DNA of 64,000 nucleotides from Ceratorhiza oryzae-sativae (Eukaryota; Basidiomycota; Agaricomycetes; Cantharellales; Ceratobasidiaceae). This document shows positions 32,652 through 45,321 of this stretch, one piece after another. The notes beneath the pieces were generated by a model. It did no database searches. It saw nothing but the letters and a program-made list of their open reading frames with translations, and was not told where the DNA came from. The translations under genes and the position numbers were made by a program. The stretch is from positions 47,688 through 111,687 of the forward strand of contig JARWMV010000047.1 of NCBI GenBank assembly GCA_030998015.1, in the 5' to 3' direction. Numbering within the stretch: position 1 is the first letter of the stretch; every line of letters begins with the position of its first letter.

Positions 32652-34377
32652 CTACATTACTCTGATTTCCTGTCATACCTCTCTGATTTTCTCTCGTCAT
32701 ACATACCTCCACTTTGCACTGCAACCGTTTCCTTTCCTTTTTGATATATTAGAGGAGTAGTTATTTTGTTGTCGCTGAGACGAGTTGAGCGCAATCTCAT
32801 ACATTTTGCCTGTTCATATTGGCGCAACCGCTGTTATGCTTATCGCGTGTGCCCCACTGCTTGAGTCGGTGTTACGAGTTGTGATGTTAACCCACCTGGG
32901 CGACTTGAGCCTGCCTGGCTCCTACCCGCACGAGATGATAAATACAAACGTGGGATTTCAGCTATACGGTTTTTAATTTCGGAGTGACAATGTTTCAGTT
33001 AGCGGGACGGTCACGTGACACTAGTATCATTATTGCTCGCCGGTCAACATCACTCTGCTCGTGTTCCTTAGCTCTACTGATGAGATCAAAATGATCAAAA
33101 ACATATAATAGCGATAATTTGGCAGCGCATGAAATGGGTATCGATAAAGCTCTTGGATTAACTGATCTTTTTTTTGCAGGGGTCAGCCCGTGTTTGGTCG
33201 AGCCAATATCTCAGATTACGCCTCGATTGACTCTGTCTTTGGGGCGCTTAAATATTGTGTTCTTGATGCTGCCTCCTGGCCTTCTATCCCCCCCCCCCCT
33301 TTGCACTTCCCCCGCCCATCAAACGGGCCAACACAGTGTGGAAGAATATGCACCAATATGCCGTTCCCTCCAGCGGAAGTGGAGGGTAACGGTCGTCATC
33401 TCATTTGGCTGTCGCCTGCCCGTCAAGCCAACTCTCGGGGGGGGGGGGGGACGTGGGCCTCATTCTCGTGAAATTTTACCAGATTGGAATGTCAGTTCCA
33501 CTGCACCGTGATATATGCGCGGACTAGTTCATTTGTTCCATCGGCACCGGGCGTGGGAAATGAGCACGAGATCCCTAAAAGGCGGACATTGTAGTTCAGG
33601 ATACCTGATTGATGCATAAACTACGTACAGAGGGAGGAAATGGTGAATAGATATTCTTTTGTGTGTATATTTCACTATGCGAGATTTTGTAGATTTCTCA
33701 ATAGCCTTTCAGTATCAGCACAGAGAGTGCTCAAATCATCAGATATGGAAAGTACGAAGCAAGTGAACAAACCGACTGAGCTAAAACCCGCACTGATAAT
33801 TCATCTTTTGGTGACCCGTGCCGATCCTCCCCTGCTTTAGAGTTTGATACCTCTTCTGGCCCCCAGAGTTCAAGACTTAGGGGATCTGCGGCCCATGTCA
33901 CAACTCGAGTTCTTGGGTCTCTCGTGCAGCAATCCTGTATCTGCTGATAACACCATGACTAATTTCAGGGGGTCAGCACTGCGCCAAAAAACTTGGTGTT
34001 TGTCAACGGTTTAGGTCGATGCAAGTGAAGGTCGCACTTGGTGCGTATAACTTGGATACATTGGGAGTGTCCAACCTGGAGTGACTACATGAGGCTACAT
34101 TTATGAGTAGGAGTAGATACATAAAGTGCCCTTGCGAGATACACGACTCGCCTATCGGGCCATGAAAAGAAGAAAAAGTGTCCAGTTGAAGCAGTGCCAG
34201 CCAGAGAAGTATGCATCATAACCACACTCTAAAGCCCCGGTCGGCTAAAGCTCATTCTGTTAAGTGCTCCCATAGTCTCGAATTTGAGATGCAAACACAC
34301 AACAACTAGGCTTCCCAGCTACGGTTTGGGGTGCCTCAGCTGACAGGCACTCGAGCTATGAATGTGGACAAACTTAC
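32652..34377. other. Intergenic, no gene seen
   Basis: No supported gene. It holds a GTCACGTGAC palindrome at 33010-33019, a 12-base C run near 33288-33299 and a 14-base G run near 33437-33450. A few short frames follow acceptor-like sites but have no recognisable product. Confidence 0.45.
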
Positions 34378-35430
34378 TACGACAATTGTTGTGGATACAA
34401 TAGCAGTAACAAGCGCCTGGAACCTCCAAGAGTATATGACGATTCCAACAATAAAAGAGTAGAATCCGCTACGTCCTATATCAGTCATAGAGCCAAGGTG
34501 AATGGCCACGCAAACTCACAATAGAATGAAATAGAAGGGGAAGAAGATAACTTTGGCAAGAATCCAATTTCGTGTATCCCGTTTGCACGCATAGACTTGT
34601 TCTCTGATTGAATCGCTGGGAAGATCACCATCGTGAGTATACTCAAACTTGTCGGCTAGCCCCGAATCTCGTTTGGTCGAGTTAGTCGGTGGTCTGGAAA
34701 ACCCAGCGCGTGCACATGCCCATCGATGATTTAGAAGCGCAATCTCTTCGCCTTTGAGTAAGCTGATTGGAATATAAATCATCGCAATTTTTCAGATATT
34801 TAGTGCGTAGAACTCACTCGAACCACCTGGCTGCGAGTAATGCCGTAACTGCCCCAAATGAGGAGAGTAGCAAACCAATGATAAGCAGTGCAGATATGGC
34901 TTGCACTAGCCCTTTGTCTGAGTTTGCACCCTCTGGCACTAGACTGAAGCACTGAGCTTCGACCCCTGCAATAAAAGTGGAGACTACCCCAAGCGTCCGA
35001 TAGCCTGGGTCCGTCGTCAGTCGGCGCTGCATACTTGGGAAACCATAGTGGCATACCTTCAACTGTCACCTGGTGCAACAAAGATTTCGCTGAATATAGA
35101 ATAGCGACCGTATGATGAAAAACACTCACCCCTGCATGTCTCGCTCTATCCGGACGGTTTTGATTTCATCGTTTTGTTCTGTTATCCAGCATTTTTCACC
35201 ACTTTGGCCTCCTTTTTCCAGATCTATGGCTTGGCTACCTGTGTCAAGTCCAATCGTAAGTACTAGCAGAAAAGAAAACATTTCTCGAATACTTGCTTGT
35301 AGGCAGCTGAGCAAGTGTCGGCAATGTCGTCGCCATCTAATGTTGTCGAGGTTTCAATACAAGGGTATAATTCTGAGAGAGGTAGGAGCTCTGTACTGCG
35401 GGTGGCACAACGAATAACAGAAGCGGACAT
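34378..35430 (-). CDS. Unidentified integral membrane protein
   Basis: A spliced minus-strand gene. The N-terminal part includes MSASVIRCATRSTELLPLSE in one exon and a hydrophobic stretch FSFLLVLTIGLDTGSQAI in the next. Then come ITEQNDEIKTVRIERDMQ and a strong membrane helix, LVQAISALLIIGLLLSSFG. After it is a loop with two basic patches, then two more helices around FFPFYFILL and FYSFIVGIVIYSW. Introns are short, but several junctions could not be fixed (near 35030-35110 and 35280). The last visible exon ends at 34378 with a GTAAGT donor, and the final exon was not found. Probably three or four transmembrane segments; no transporter or enzyme signature recognised. Confidence 0.5.
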
Positions 35431-38429
35431 TATGGTCTTATATCCTGCAGCCGCACAAAGGTCGTGTGGAGTCCATGCTGATCGATCATGTAGACCAATT
35501 GCCCATATGCAGGCACATGTTGTCGACAATCACCAAGCAGTGGTGACTTGCCCGAAACGTTTGCACAGCCCGGCTCCTCCACCGTTCGCCGGAGTCCATA
35601 CATTCGACCCTATTTCGAGGCAGTACCAGCGACAATCCCACCGATGCAACGCAAATTATTCATGCTCACTACCCAAGTAGGAAGGCGTGCGTTGGTGATC
35701 TAACCAGATGGGTAAACCCGCAGACACGATGCATTACCGCCTCGGCGTGTTGTGGAGCACCTCGCGGTTTCAAAGCGCCGGCGCCGTGTCAGACTCATCA
35801 GCCACACGACTTGTCCCCTTTTTCTGCTTCTTTAGCGCTGATCGATACTGGCTACATGTAACCAAGCGCACTAGGCCGTAAAAATTGCCTAAATCTCTGT
35901 GACAAAGCCCAGGCCACGGCCACCTTTGTCGTGGCTGTGGTATGACAACCCCCTGCTTCTTTGACATGGCAATAGAGAGCTTGGGCCTAGCGCCGATTTG
36001 CCAAAATGTCACTGCTAGCAGTGACGGTTTGAGACTGTGACACGAACAATTCGGTGGCCCTGGGCGAACCAAACTTGAGGCGCGTCAGTTTTGAGCCCGA
36101 TGGTTATACCAAGCCATAGGGGTATGGTCGTGATTGAAATAACCCAAAATACCAATGATAGAGCGAATAATGGATCGATATTTCATAGCGACATTTTCAC
36201 TCACTAAACAGCGATGACGCTGGCTGTGAAATCCACTTGTATTCCGGTGTCGACAGTTACCTACGCGTTCTGAAAATGGGTCGAATCTTTTCTCTTTGCT
36301 GTGACTCGCTGTTCGTTGGAGCCAGTGGCACTGTGGACAGCACAGCAAGTTTGCCCGCTGACTTCTATGCGATTCAGGCCTGGCGACGAGGCCAACTTGG
36401 CAATCCAACATTGGTTCACGCATATAGGCGGCGGCGACAACCCTTGAATTTATCCAAGCCGGTGTCTGCTGTACCTACTTTGCAGATTCACGTACAAGCA
36501 CCAGACAGACGACAGAGGCGAACGTTTTGAACAATATGCTGATGGGATCGGGTAATCCAAGGATTTGTATTACATCCCGCCAGAAGCCAGCGGCTATAAT
36601 AATAGCTTATTTAAAAAGATCGAACGATTGGGTCGTGGTATGAACTGGGACCCACCGTGAACGTGGCCGTCAAGTGCACATCCGATATCACTTCCACCAC
36701 TGGAAAATGCAATGTGCTATTTTGTTCTCAAGCTTGGCCTCGTTGGTGCAAGCGAGGATCAGGCGCTCATGTCTTTGATGGCAGAGCGCCTAAATAGACG
36801 CATTGAATAGACCAAGGCTAGACAGGGGCACGGCAATAATAACTACTCAGCTGGTTCGGTTGACGTAAGATCGGATTCCTCTGATGGCAAGTGTCAGGGT
36901 GCCCAAGCATGGAGGGGCTGCCGCAAGAGGCTACGCTAAAGGCCTTGTCCGGGTACCGCCGACGCATTGGCGAAACCCTCGTAAGCGATGAAGAACAGTC
37001 ACGTCGCATTTTCAGTTTCAAATCTATCCAGTCGGGTCACTCTGTACAATGCTTTGAACAAAATTTTCATAAAATTTGTCCCTCTTACTAGGCTATATGG
37101 GCACGTCGCAGGCCTGGTTGGTGAGCCATTGGCTTGATTCATCATGATTATCACGGATCACATTTGTCAGGTTGACGTAATATAAGACTGTCAGATTTGA
37201 GCGAGGGGCTACTTGGCGGATCGGAAAGCGAGATCGACTCGCTGTCAATGTAATTGCTAGGGTCATCAATACCCTAAAATCCACTGCATACAAACCGAGG
37301 TGCATGAGGAATTTCGGTCTCTTCAAAAACGACCGAGGCATTTTAACGGGGGAAATTCGGGTTACTCTTAGCGATCGTGTGTATGTATATCAGTGACATC
37401 CACCCGGCCGGATATATAGTGTGGCAACGCAATCCAGTTACCGAGGGACAACTCGGTTGATAACCTGGTGCTAATACCAACGAACATTGCAAGTCCCCAA
37501 CGTGCATCATGCACTCAATGGACCGACGAGCGCCAGAGATGTCGTGGGCTGACGAATAGAATAGCTCTAAAACGGGGCAGCATCGCTATTATGCTGAGCC
37601 TAGTGATTGACCGACGGAAATGGACAACTGCCAGCGTGTCTCGAAATCGCAAAGAGGCAGTCCAGGATGCCGGGTGGGCGAAATGTAACACGCCCGATGA
37701 CCCGCCATTCAATCGCACCTAGACGACTATGCGGACGGCGGAGCACATGATAACTCGGGCCGCAATCTAGGCAAGCGCCTCGGATTGTGAGACTGGCAAG
37801 TATCATCCTAAGCGCCCAACGCCTATCCGTACCACCGGATCTCCGCCAAGCCAAATACTAGATGCCTTAATTGTGCGGATTCTATTTGACTATTGATCCC
37901 CGGACCCCCCTATCTGCCTGTTCCTTCGAACGCCCTCGGGTGCTTGTACGGCACACTGTACCCCCGAGTGCAGACAAGGGGGTGCGGGAGATGTTGCGGA
38001 GCCGAGCACGGGATCGATAAAGTGTGCGGTTACGTCAAGTTGAGATTTTGGGGGAGTCGGCGTCGTCGATCCATAGCCGAAAAGGCGTCAGCCTTGACCG
38101 GGGGCGACTGGTTACCGTCGTGCGGTCCAGCCAGCCTTCTCGTCCGACGTGTCGCTTGCCGTCGCAGAGCAAACACGGCCAAAGCGATCCCGACCGCTCG
38201 TGCGTTGGGCGGGGGTTGGCGGGCGATGGCGGGGGCATGTGAACGCGGGGTCTACGGCGCACACACGCTCCAGAGCGCGGTGGAGCGGACCGGGAGGAGG
38301 TGATGACATAAGCTGATGTGATTTGCCGGATGCGTTGGGGCGACTAAAAAATCCTGGCGGGCTCGGACTATATAAGCCGCGTCGAGGACCCCCACTCGGC
38401 CAGTGTTCTCCCCTCCAACGACAACTGCC
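35431..38429. other. 3-kb intergenic region
   Basis: No gene could be supported over about 3 kb. It contains an 18-base perfect palindrome at 36008-36025 and a near-perfect hairpin at about 35911-35940 (CCACGGCCAC...GTGGCTGTGG). The last 400 bases are GC-rich with a TATATAA near 38369, about 60 bases before the desaturase ATG, and are probably its promoter. Confidence 0.45.
36008..36025. repeat. 18-bp perfect palindrome
   Basis: GTCACTGCTAGCAGTGAC is its own reverse complement. Dimeric transcription factors often bind such sites, but no gene start lies close by. Confidence 0.85.
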
Positions 38430-40067
38430 ATGTCCCAGCTCACCCACCGCAACAAGCAGGCCGCCATCGCCGACGCCGACAAGCTCCAGGGGCCCGAGCG
38501 ATTCGTTGTCCCAGAGCTCACCGTCAAGGACCTGCTGAGCGTGATTCCGTACGTGCTGGACGCGTCAGATGTCGGCGAGCACGCGTAGCTGACCCCTCCC
38601 ACAGCTCTCACTGCTTCAATCGTTCTGCCCTTCGCTCGTTCTCGTATGTAGCCATGGATGTCGGGCTTATCGCTGCGATCTACCGGACGGCGACGACATA
38701 CATCCCCAGGATCAACCCGACCGACCTGCCTATCCCCGCCGAGGTCCTTGCCGCGCTCCCCCCTGCGGCCCAGAGCCTCGTACCGCACCTCTACACGTTT
38801 GGGCGCTTTGCCGGCTGGCAAATCTACGGGTTCGCGGCTGGCCTCGTCGGGACCGGCCTTTGGGTCGTTGCCCACGAATGCGGTCACCAGGCGTTTAGCG
38901 AGTCCAAGACGCTCAACAACACCGTCGGCTGGATCCTCCACTCGGCTCTCGGCGTGCCCTATCACAGCTGGCGCATCACCCATGCCAAGCATCATGCCAT
39001 GACGAGCCATTTGACCAATGACCAAGTGTTTGTGCCCAAGTCGCGTAGCCAGCGCGGTCTTCCACCGCTTGACCCAGCCAAGGAGGACCTTGTCGGGTCG
39101 CGCGTCGACGAAAAGGTCCAAGCCGAGCTATGGGACGCGTTGGGCGACTCGCCCCTAGGTGCAATGTTCTGGGTGTTTACCCAATTGGTTAGTCTAGGCT
39201 GTCATTGTCCACGTTCATTCATTGACGCGCTTTATCCAGACATTTGGATGGCCAATGTACCTCCTCACTAATGCCTCTGGCCAAAAGTCCTACCCAAAGG
39301 GCACCAACCACTTTACTCCCGGCCTGCCGCTCTTTGCCCCGCATCAATTTTGGCAAATCATCATTTCGGATATCGGCATCTTCATCTGGCTTTCCGCCAT
39401 CGCTACCTGGGTCTACCAACGTGGCTTCCTCGAAGTCTTGACTCTCCTCATCCCCTACCTCTGGGTCAACCACTGGCTGGTCTTGATCACCTTCCTCCAG
39501 GCAAGTCTCCCAACAATTTTTTCACCAAAAAGGAAACCCCCTGTAATCACGTGCTGATCTTTCATTTGTAGCATACCGATCCACTGTTGCCCCACTACCG
39601 TGCCTCTGCATTTACCTTTACCCGTGGTGCGCTCTCGACGCTCGACCGCAACCTGATGGGCGGCGACGGGTTACTCGGTTCCATTATGGGCTGGTTCGGT
39701 GCCACGCTCACCCACGGAATCAGCGAGACCCACGTCGCGCACCACGTCGCCAGCAAGATTCCACACTACCACGCGTAAGTTGATCCCCAACGAAAACTCC
39801 ACTCGTTTAATTCCTGAGATTTCTCCGCCCGATCACAGCTGGGAAGCCTCTCGTGCGCTCAAAGCCCGTCTCGCCTCGGCCGGATACAATCACGAGGGCG
39901 CGCCGGGAACCTGGGGCGAGGCTCTCCGCATCTGGCGCGAGTGCAAGTTTGTCGAGGACGAGGGCGAGGTCGTGTTTTATAAAAACGCACGCGGGTTTGC
40001 TGCGCGCCAGGCAGTGTTTGCCAATGAGGGCGTGAGCGATTCGGGTGTCGATATTGGCAAGGATTAG
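38430..40067 (+). CDS. fad2: Delta-12 fatty acid desaturase, copy 1
   Basis: Membrane di-iron enzyme that inserts the second double bond into oleoyl chains to make linoleate, in the ER. Starts MSQLTHRNKQAAIADADK. The first intron falls after LTVKDLLSVIP, and exon 2 opens with the AHCFNRSALRSFSYV block of FAD2 enzymes. The three His boxes are intact: HECGH, HSWRITHAKHH, and HVAHH. Between boxes two and three are two hydrophobic hairpins (FIWLSAIATWVY, YLWVNHWLVLITFLQ). The C-terminal exon carries the KFVEDEGEVVFYKN block. Intron positions match those in copy 2 downstream. A TATATAA element lies about 60 bases upstream of the ATG. Linoleate is the precursor of fungal oxylipins. Confidence 0.95.
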
Positions 40068-40720
40068 AAAAAAAAAGTTATGTCTTTTTACGACGGGTTT
40101 TGGGTATGCTTGGGAGGGGAACGTGTTTTTTTTTTTTTTTAATATCGTACGATAGAGATGGTGCTTTTTTTGTTTGGTCATTCATTGACTTGTTGACGAG
40201 ATGTTTATATAAATGCTTTCGTTTGATGAACTCTATTTTGATAGTGTGATATGAGTCTGTCGTGGTTCGGGTCTTATCGGGTGGGGTCCTTGTCGTGGTC
40301 GAGGTACTGAAAGGGTTGCTGTGAATTACGGGCTACCTTGAGTTTGAAATGCTCCGCCTGCTGACGAGAGTGGCGCATATATGTGCAGTCGATGCCGCCG
40401 GCTTGCGCGATCCTCCATAGGAGCAATGCACCTTCCAAAATAGTAAATCATTTTGCTTCACACTAGTTGTATTGCGTCGATTTGCTCTCGTGCAACACTA
40501 GCTTTGTCTGTGGCGACAGGAATGTTTAGCCAAGTATTCTTAGGCTCGTTTGACGTTTCCTTAGCGAGTTGACCCTACCTCGTTTTTGCCCGTTTCAACC
40601 TCATTGGCAATTGACTCTTGTACTAAAGGGCGGAGCGGGGCTTGGCTCCACCTTATCGTAGTCCCACCACCACCTTTTTCTCGTTCCCTTTGACCTTTTT
40701 CCTCCATTCCTTCATATCCC

Positions 40721-42474
40721 ATGGGTGTTCGGTCCAAAGCCAAAGCCGCAGCCGGAGCGCAAAAAGCCAAGCTGGCCGCGCTCGTCGAAGCCGAGTCGGT
40801 TGGACCTGAAAAATTCGTTGTCCCCGAGTTGACGGTCAAAGATTTGTTGAGCGTTATTCCGTGAGTAGTAGAGCTTTACGGTCAAGTCGAATCCTGTGTT
40901 GAAGGGATCGGGTTTGACTTGACAGGGCTCATTGTTTCGAGCGATCGACGCTTCGTTCGTTTTCCTATGTCGCGATGGACTTTGGTCTGCTTGGAGCGTT
41001 TTATTATACCGCGACGACTTGCATACCCAAGATCGACCCGACGCATATCCCGCTATCGTCGATGATCGCCCGTCTTCCGGCGGCGGTTCAGCCGGCGCTA
41101 TCTGCTTTGGAGCCGTACGTCTATCCGATGGCTCGGTTCGCCTGTTGGAACGTCTACGCGCTTGGCGCTGGGCTCGTCGGAACCGGGCTGTGGATCCTCG
41201 CTCACGAGTGTGGCCATCAGGCGTTTAGCCCTTACAAGTCCCTGAACAACGCCGTCGGATGGGTTCTCCATTCAGCTCTGGGCGTACCGTACCACAGCTG
41301 GCGCATCTCGCATGGGAAACATCACGCCGCGACGAGCCACTGTACCAGGGACGAGGCGTACGTTCCTAGAACTCGAAGCGAGAAAGGTTTACCTTGCAGG
41401 GGCGACGTTGAGCGGCCGGACGAAAAGATGCAAGAGGAAATGTGGGAGGCGATTGGGGATTCGCCGTTGGGTGCTGCGTTGGGTGTGTTTGCACTCTTGG
41501 TGAGTGGCCAATTTTTTTTTTTTTTTGGAAGGTGTTGGGCCCGGAATACTGATTGGATTTTTTTGATATTAGTTGTTTGGTTGGCCGTTGTACCTTTTGA
41601 TCAACGTTTCCGGTCAAAGGTCATACCCGAAGTGGACGAACCATTTCATGCCTGGTGGTGCTCTCTTTGCGCCACACCAGTATAACCAAATTCTCTTGTC
41701 CGACTTTGGTGTATTCATATGGCTTGCGACGCTCGTGTTTTGGTCGATGAAGCGAGGCTTCCTCGAAATGTTTACCATCTACTTTGTCCCTTATCTCTGG
41801 GTCAACCATTGGTTGATATTGATTACGTTCCTTCAAGTGAGTCGCGTTTGCGTTTTGGGCAGTACACTCGACGTTAATCATGCCTTTTTTTCAGCATACC
41901 GACCCGCTTTTGCCGCATTACCGTGCGCCCGCGTTTACGTTTGCACGAGGTGCCCTGTCGACGCTCGACCGAAGCTTGTTGGGAGGCGACGGATTCGTCG
42001 CGTCCATCACGGGATGGCTCGGCGCTACGCTCACTCATGGGATCAGCGAGACACATGTGTTGCACCACGTCTCGAGCAAAATCCCGCACTATCATGCGCA
42101 AGTCCCCTTCCCCCCCCTCTTAACCTCATCTCTCGCAGCTAATCTAAAAAAAAAAATTGCCTTTTGGGTATGACAGATGGGAAGCCTCGCGGCATCTCAA
42201 GGCACGCCTGGCGCGAGCTGGATATAGCCACGAGGGCCGACCGGGCACGTGGGGCGAGGTGTATCGCGTCTGGCGCGAATGCAAGGTTCGTTTGTCTGTC
42301 TCTTTGTGTCTTCGTCTTTTGTGGGGCGCAGTCAGCTAAAAAGACGTTGTTTAGTTTATTGAAGATGATGGCGATGTTGTGTTTTACAAAAACGCCCGTG
42401 GTGTGGCTGCTCGTCAGGCAGTGTTTTCAAATGAAGGTCTGAGTGATTCGGGTGTAGATGTGAGAGAGGATTAG
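40721..42474 (+). CDS. fad2: Delta-12 fatty acid desaturase, copy 2
   Basis: Tandem paralogue, 653 bases after copy 1, same orientation and intron positions. Starts MGVRSKAKAAAGAQKAKLAA. His boxes are HECGH, HSWRISHGKHH and HVLHH, all complete, with the same LTVKDLLSVIP and AHCFERSTLRSFSYV blocks. Codon use is less GC-biased than in copy 1, and the third intron starts a long T tract. The N-terminal 25 residues and the segment after box two (VPRTRSEKGLPCRG) are the least conserved. All exons are open. Both copies could be active, and expression could differ, since the upstream regions are unlike. Confidence 0.94.
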
Positions 42475-43935
42475 ATTACTGTTGGTTAATGCCGAACACA
42501 CGGCACGGTTTATCCATTAGAGGTTGATTAGATTTCGTAATATACGCGCATATAATAGCACACCCATATGCGATTGATTGTCAGAACAGAGGCGCTAACT
42601 TGTACTTATCAGCCATGGCGGTCTCCTCCTGCCAGCCCTCACACTGATGCGACGTAAACAGCTTGAGGGGGTATATCTAGGTTTGCCTAAATGAATGTAA
42701 CCAACTTGCATTGCCGGAACTATTGGTTGGGGGTGGCAACATTTGATGGTTCCTCAACAAGCAAGATATTTGTCATTTAACACGCCCTTGTTATTGGAGC
42801 CGATTGAACTACGCGAGGCTTGTGGAACAAGTACCCCATTTCCTTATCTGCGGTGGACGTCATTGGCCGCTTGTGAGGTCGGTACGACCCATGACCACAG
42901 TGGTGCTGATCAATCACAGCACATAGGACCCATGGCACTGTGGTCACATTGGAATCGGCCCAAGTGGCAGTCAGACAACGGGTTAGCATTCTGATTGACA
43001 CAATGTTTTCGGGGATGAGCGCCCGGTCTGTGTGACATGCCGAGATGCATCTGCCGTTGGTGCGGCACAGGAGAAAGGGTCTCAATTGGATTCTTGATCG
43101 AGGGTGCTGACATTCGGAGATAAAATGGACTTCTATCCGGGCGTGGAGTGTGGGTGAAGAGCGTTATATTAGATTTTGTCATCACAGCATTTAAGCGGCC
43201 TGAACGCCACGGAATATTCGAGGGACAATGAACTCTACTAAAGGCACTTTATGGTGAAAACGAACTGCAAAGGCGACTGTCATTTTTGAGGCCTAGGTAA
43301 GCTTTCCTTGGAATTGAGACTTGGCGAATCGAACAGGAGTGGCTTTGACAGGCTAGTTCCTTTAATTTTTAAATGTGACAAGTTATATCCAAGCTTTAAA
43401 AAATGAGATCTCTTGATGGTCCCGTGGAAGCACCCCCTAACTTGGTTCATATCCTTGGGCTTTCTCACAGCAATCCGCAAACGATGTTCCTAGCGATGAC
43501 CGCAACAGACACCGCACGTGAGTTCTAAACGCATCCCACCGATGCGCGCCTCATGGGGTACACTTGAGATTGTATTTGTCCGATATCTTGTGCGGGAATT
43601 CGGGTCATGACGCATATACCACCTCGGGGAGAATATATCCTGCTCTTCGGCGCCAAACGATAAAACATCCGAGACATAATCTTACCACAGGTGTCCAGAG
43701 ACGATACCGTGGCTAGCTAGTGAGGTAATCTATTGTTGCGCCAGATATAAAGGCCCAGGATATCCGGCTGTCTCTTCAGCACCCAACTACTCATTCGACA
43801 GCCCCTCGATACATTTTCCCCTCAGAATTCTCTCCGACCGCATATTCATATCTCCAAGCATTTTGTACTATACCCCACTATCTCGAGTCCATTCATACTA
43901 GCCAAGCATCGTCTCTACCGGAGAGCACGCACAAG
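42475..43935. other. Intergenic, upstream of terpene synthase
   Basis: No gene recognised. A TATAAA-like element (gatataaag) near 43745 lies about 190 bases before the terpene synthase ATG. Confidence 0.45.
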
Positions 43936-45321
43936 ATGCCCAAACACAAGCTTGTCGACCGCTCGGCTTTTCCATCCAAGATCCGTATGCCTAACATCGT
44001 GGAGATGACTGGTAAAGTCCTGAAAAAAAAAATCAATCCACACTAGAAGGAGGCGCAAGAAGGCTCCTATGAATGGTTCAAAGGCTACGGTATGATTGTA
44101 TCGTACTGGTTGTGGGAATTTCAGACCAACGGATGGATCTGATAGGTATCTATTCTGGTCAGAAACTTGAGAAGTTCTTCCAAACAGAGTTCGGTTTGAT
44201 GGGAGCACTTGCGTTCCCGGACGCTGACCTTGAACACCTCCGCCCAGCCATGGATTTCGTTCTTTGGTTGTTCATGGCAAGTGTTACTCGGATATTCAGT
44301 TTAAGGCTGAACTAATGAATCTGTAGTTTGACGATCTAACCGACACCGAGGGATTACGAGACGATGTCACTGGAGTTGAGAAGGCCGTTAGTGAAGTAAT
44401 GGATGTTTTGCGCAACCCGGGTGTGGCCCAGCCTCAGTTTATGGCTGCACAAATGCTTCAAAGGTACACCTCTATCTAGTCATCTTTCAGCTTTTTGTGA
44501 CGCTGAGCTTTCATAGCTTCTACACTTACATACAAGCCGACTCCACTGAGGCTACTATTCGACGACTCATTGATGCTTGTGAAGGATATACGCAGGCGAC
44601 ACTCAAGCAAACCACGAACCGCACTGTCGATGAGCTTCCCACAATTGAAGAATTTATTACACTGCGCCGGGAAACATCTGCAAGGAAGGTGTTTTACCAT
44701 AAGTCGATCTCTCCATGATAAAAATGCGTTCGCACATTGATATGGGCTTGGTAGCAATACTTGAGTATTCCTTGAGTTTGGACCTTCCCGATGAAGTATT
44801 TAGTGATCCTGTCATGGCCGAACTCTTGGTGGCTGCCAATGATCTCCTCACCTGGGCAAACGACGTATACTCATTCCCGGTAAGTTCATTCTCTTCGAGT
44901 AGGTCAACAGTGACGCTTACCCCGTGTAATGATAGATTGAGCAATCGCGAGGGGACACACACAACCTCGTATTCATTGTCATGTGGAACGAAGGGCTCGC
45001 CCTGGAGGATGCCATGGGTTATATGGATAATCTAATCCGTAAACGTCTCGAGGAATACTTGAATGTAAAGGCCCAGCTGCATTCTTTTGGCCCAAAAGTC
45101 GATCTTCAGCTTGCCGAGTACATCCAGGGTGTCGAGTATTGTGTGCAGGATTCTATTGCCTGGACATTTATGACACCTCGTGAGTGAAGAACTTCTCGAA
45201 GTTCGATTCGGTTCTAACGCCTGTATTAGGATATTTCGGCGATGATGCAGACAAGGTCCGGGAGACGGGTATTGTTGACATTATGATCCCGGAAAGTCCA
45301 AGCAGGCTGGTGGCAGCCTAG
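43936..45321 (+). pseudogene. Basidiomycete-type sesquiterpene synthase, probably inactivated
   Basis: Class I terpene synthase fold, recognisable over its whole length. The metal-binding aspartates are present in FDDLTD (DDxxD type) and the NSE-like motif is NDVYSFPIE. The C-terminal block ends SIAWTFMTPRYFGDDADKV and the stop is at 45319-45321. Two lesions: an in-frame TAG at 44044-44046, the 37th codon, sits where relatives have the residue after an NPH motif. Between 44683 and 44730 the reading frame must be interrupted, but I can find no AG acceptor giving a usable intron. The intron before FDDLTD starts GC (ATG/GCAAGT), ending TAG. If intact in other strains it would cyclise farnesyl diphosphate. 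A different splicing of exon 1 (51-base intron ending at the TAG) is possible but would delete conserved residues. Confidence 0.72.

Noticed and set aside
37600..38447. Long minus-strand frames upstream of and overlapping desaturase copy 1
   Set aside because: GC-rich mirror frames of the promoter and desaturase coding strand with no domain features.
43984..44046. Intron ending at the TAG of the terpene synthase as a normal splice
   Set aside because: A 51-base intron from 43996 would fit in phase, but it deletes residues up to NPH that are conserved in the family; kept as the less likely alternative.
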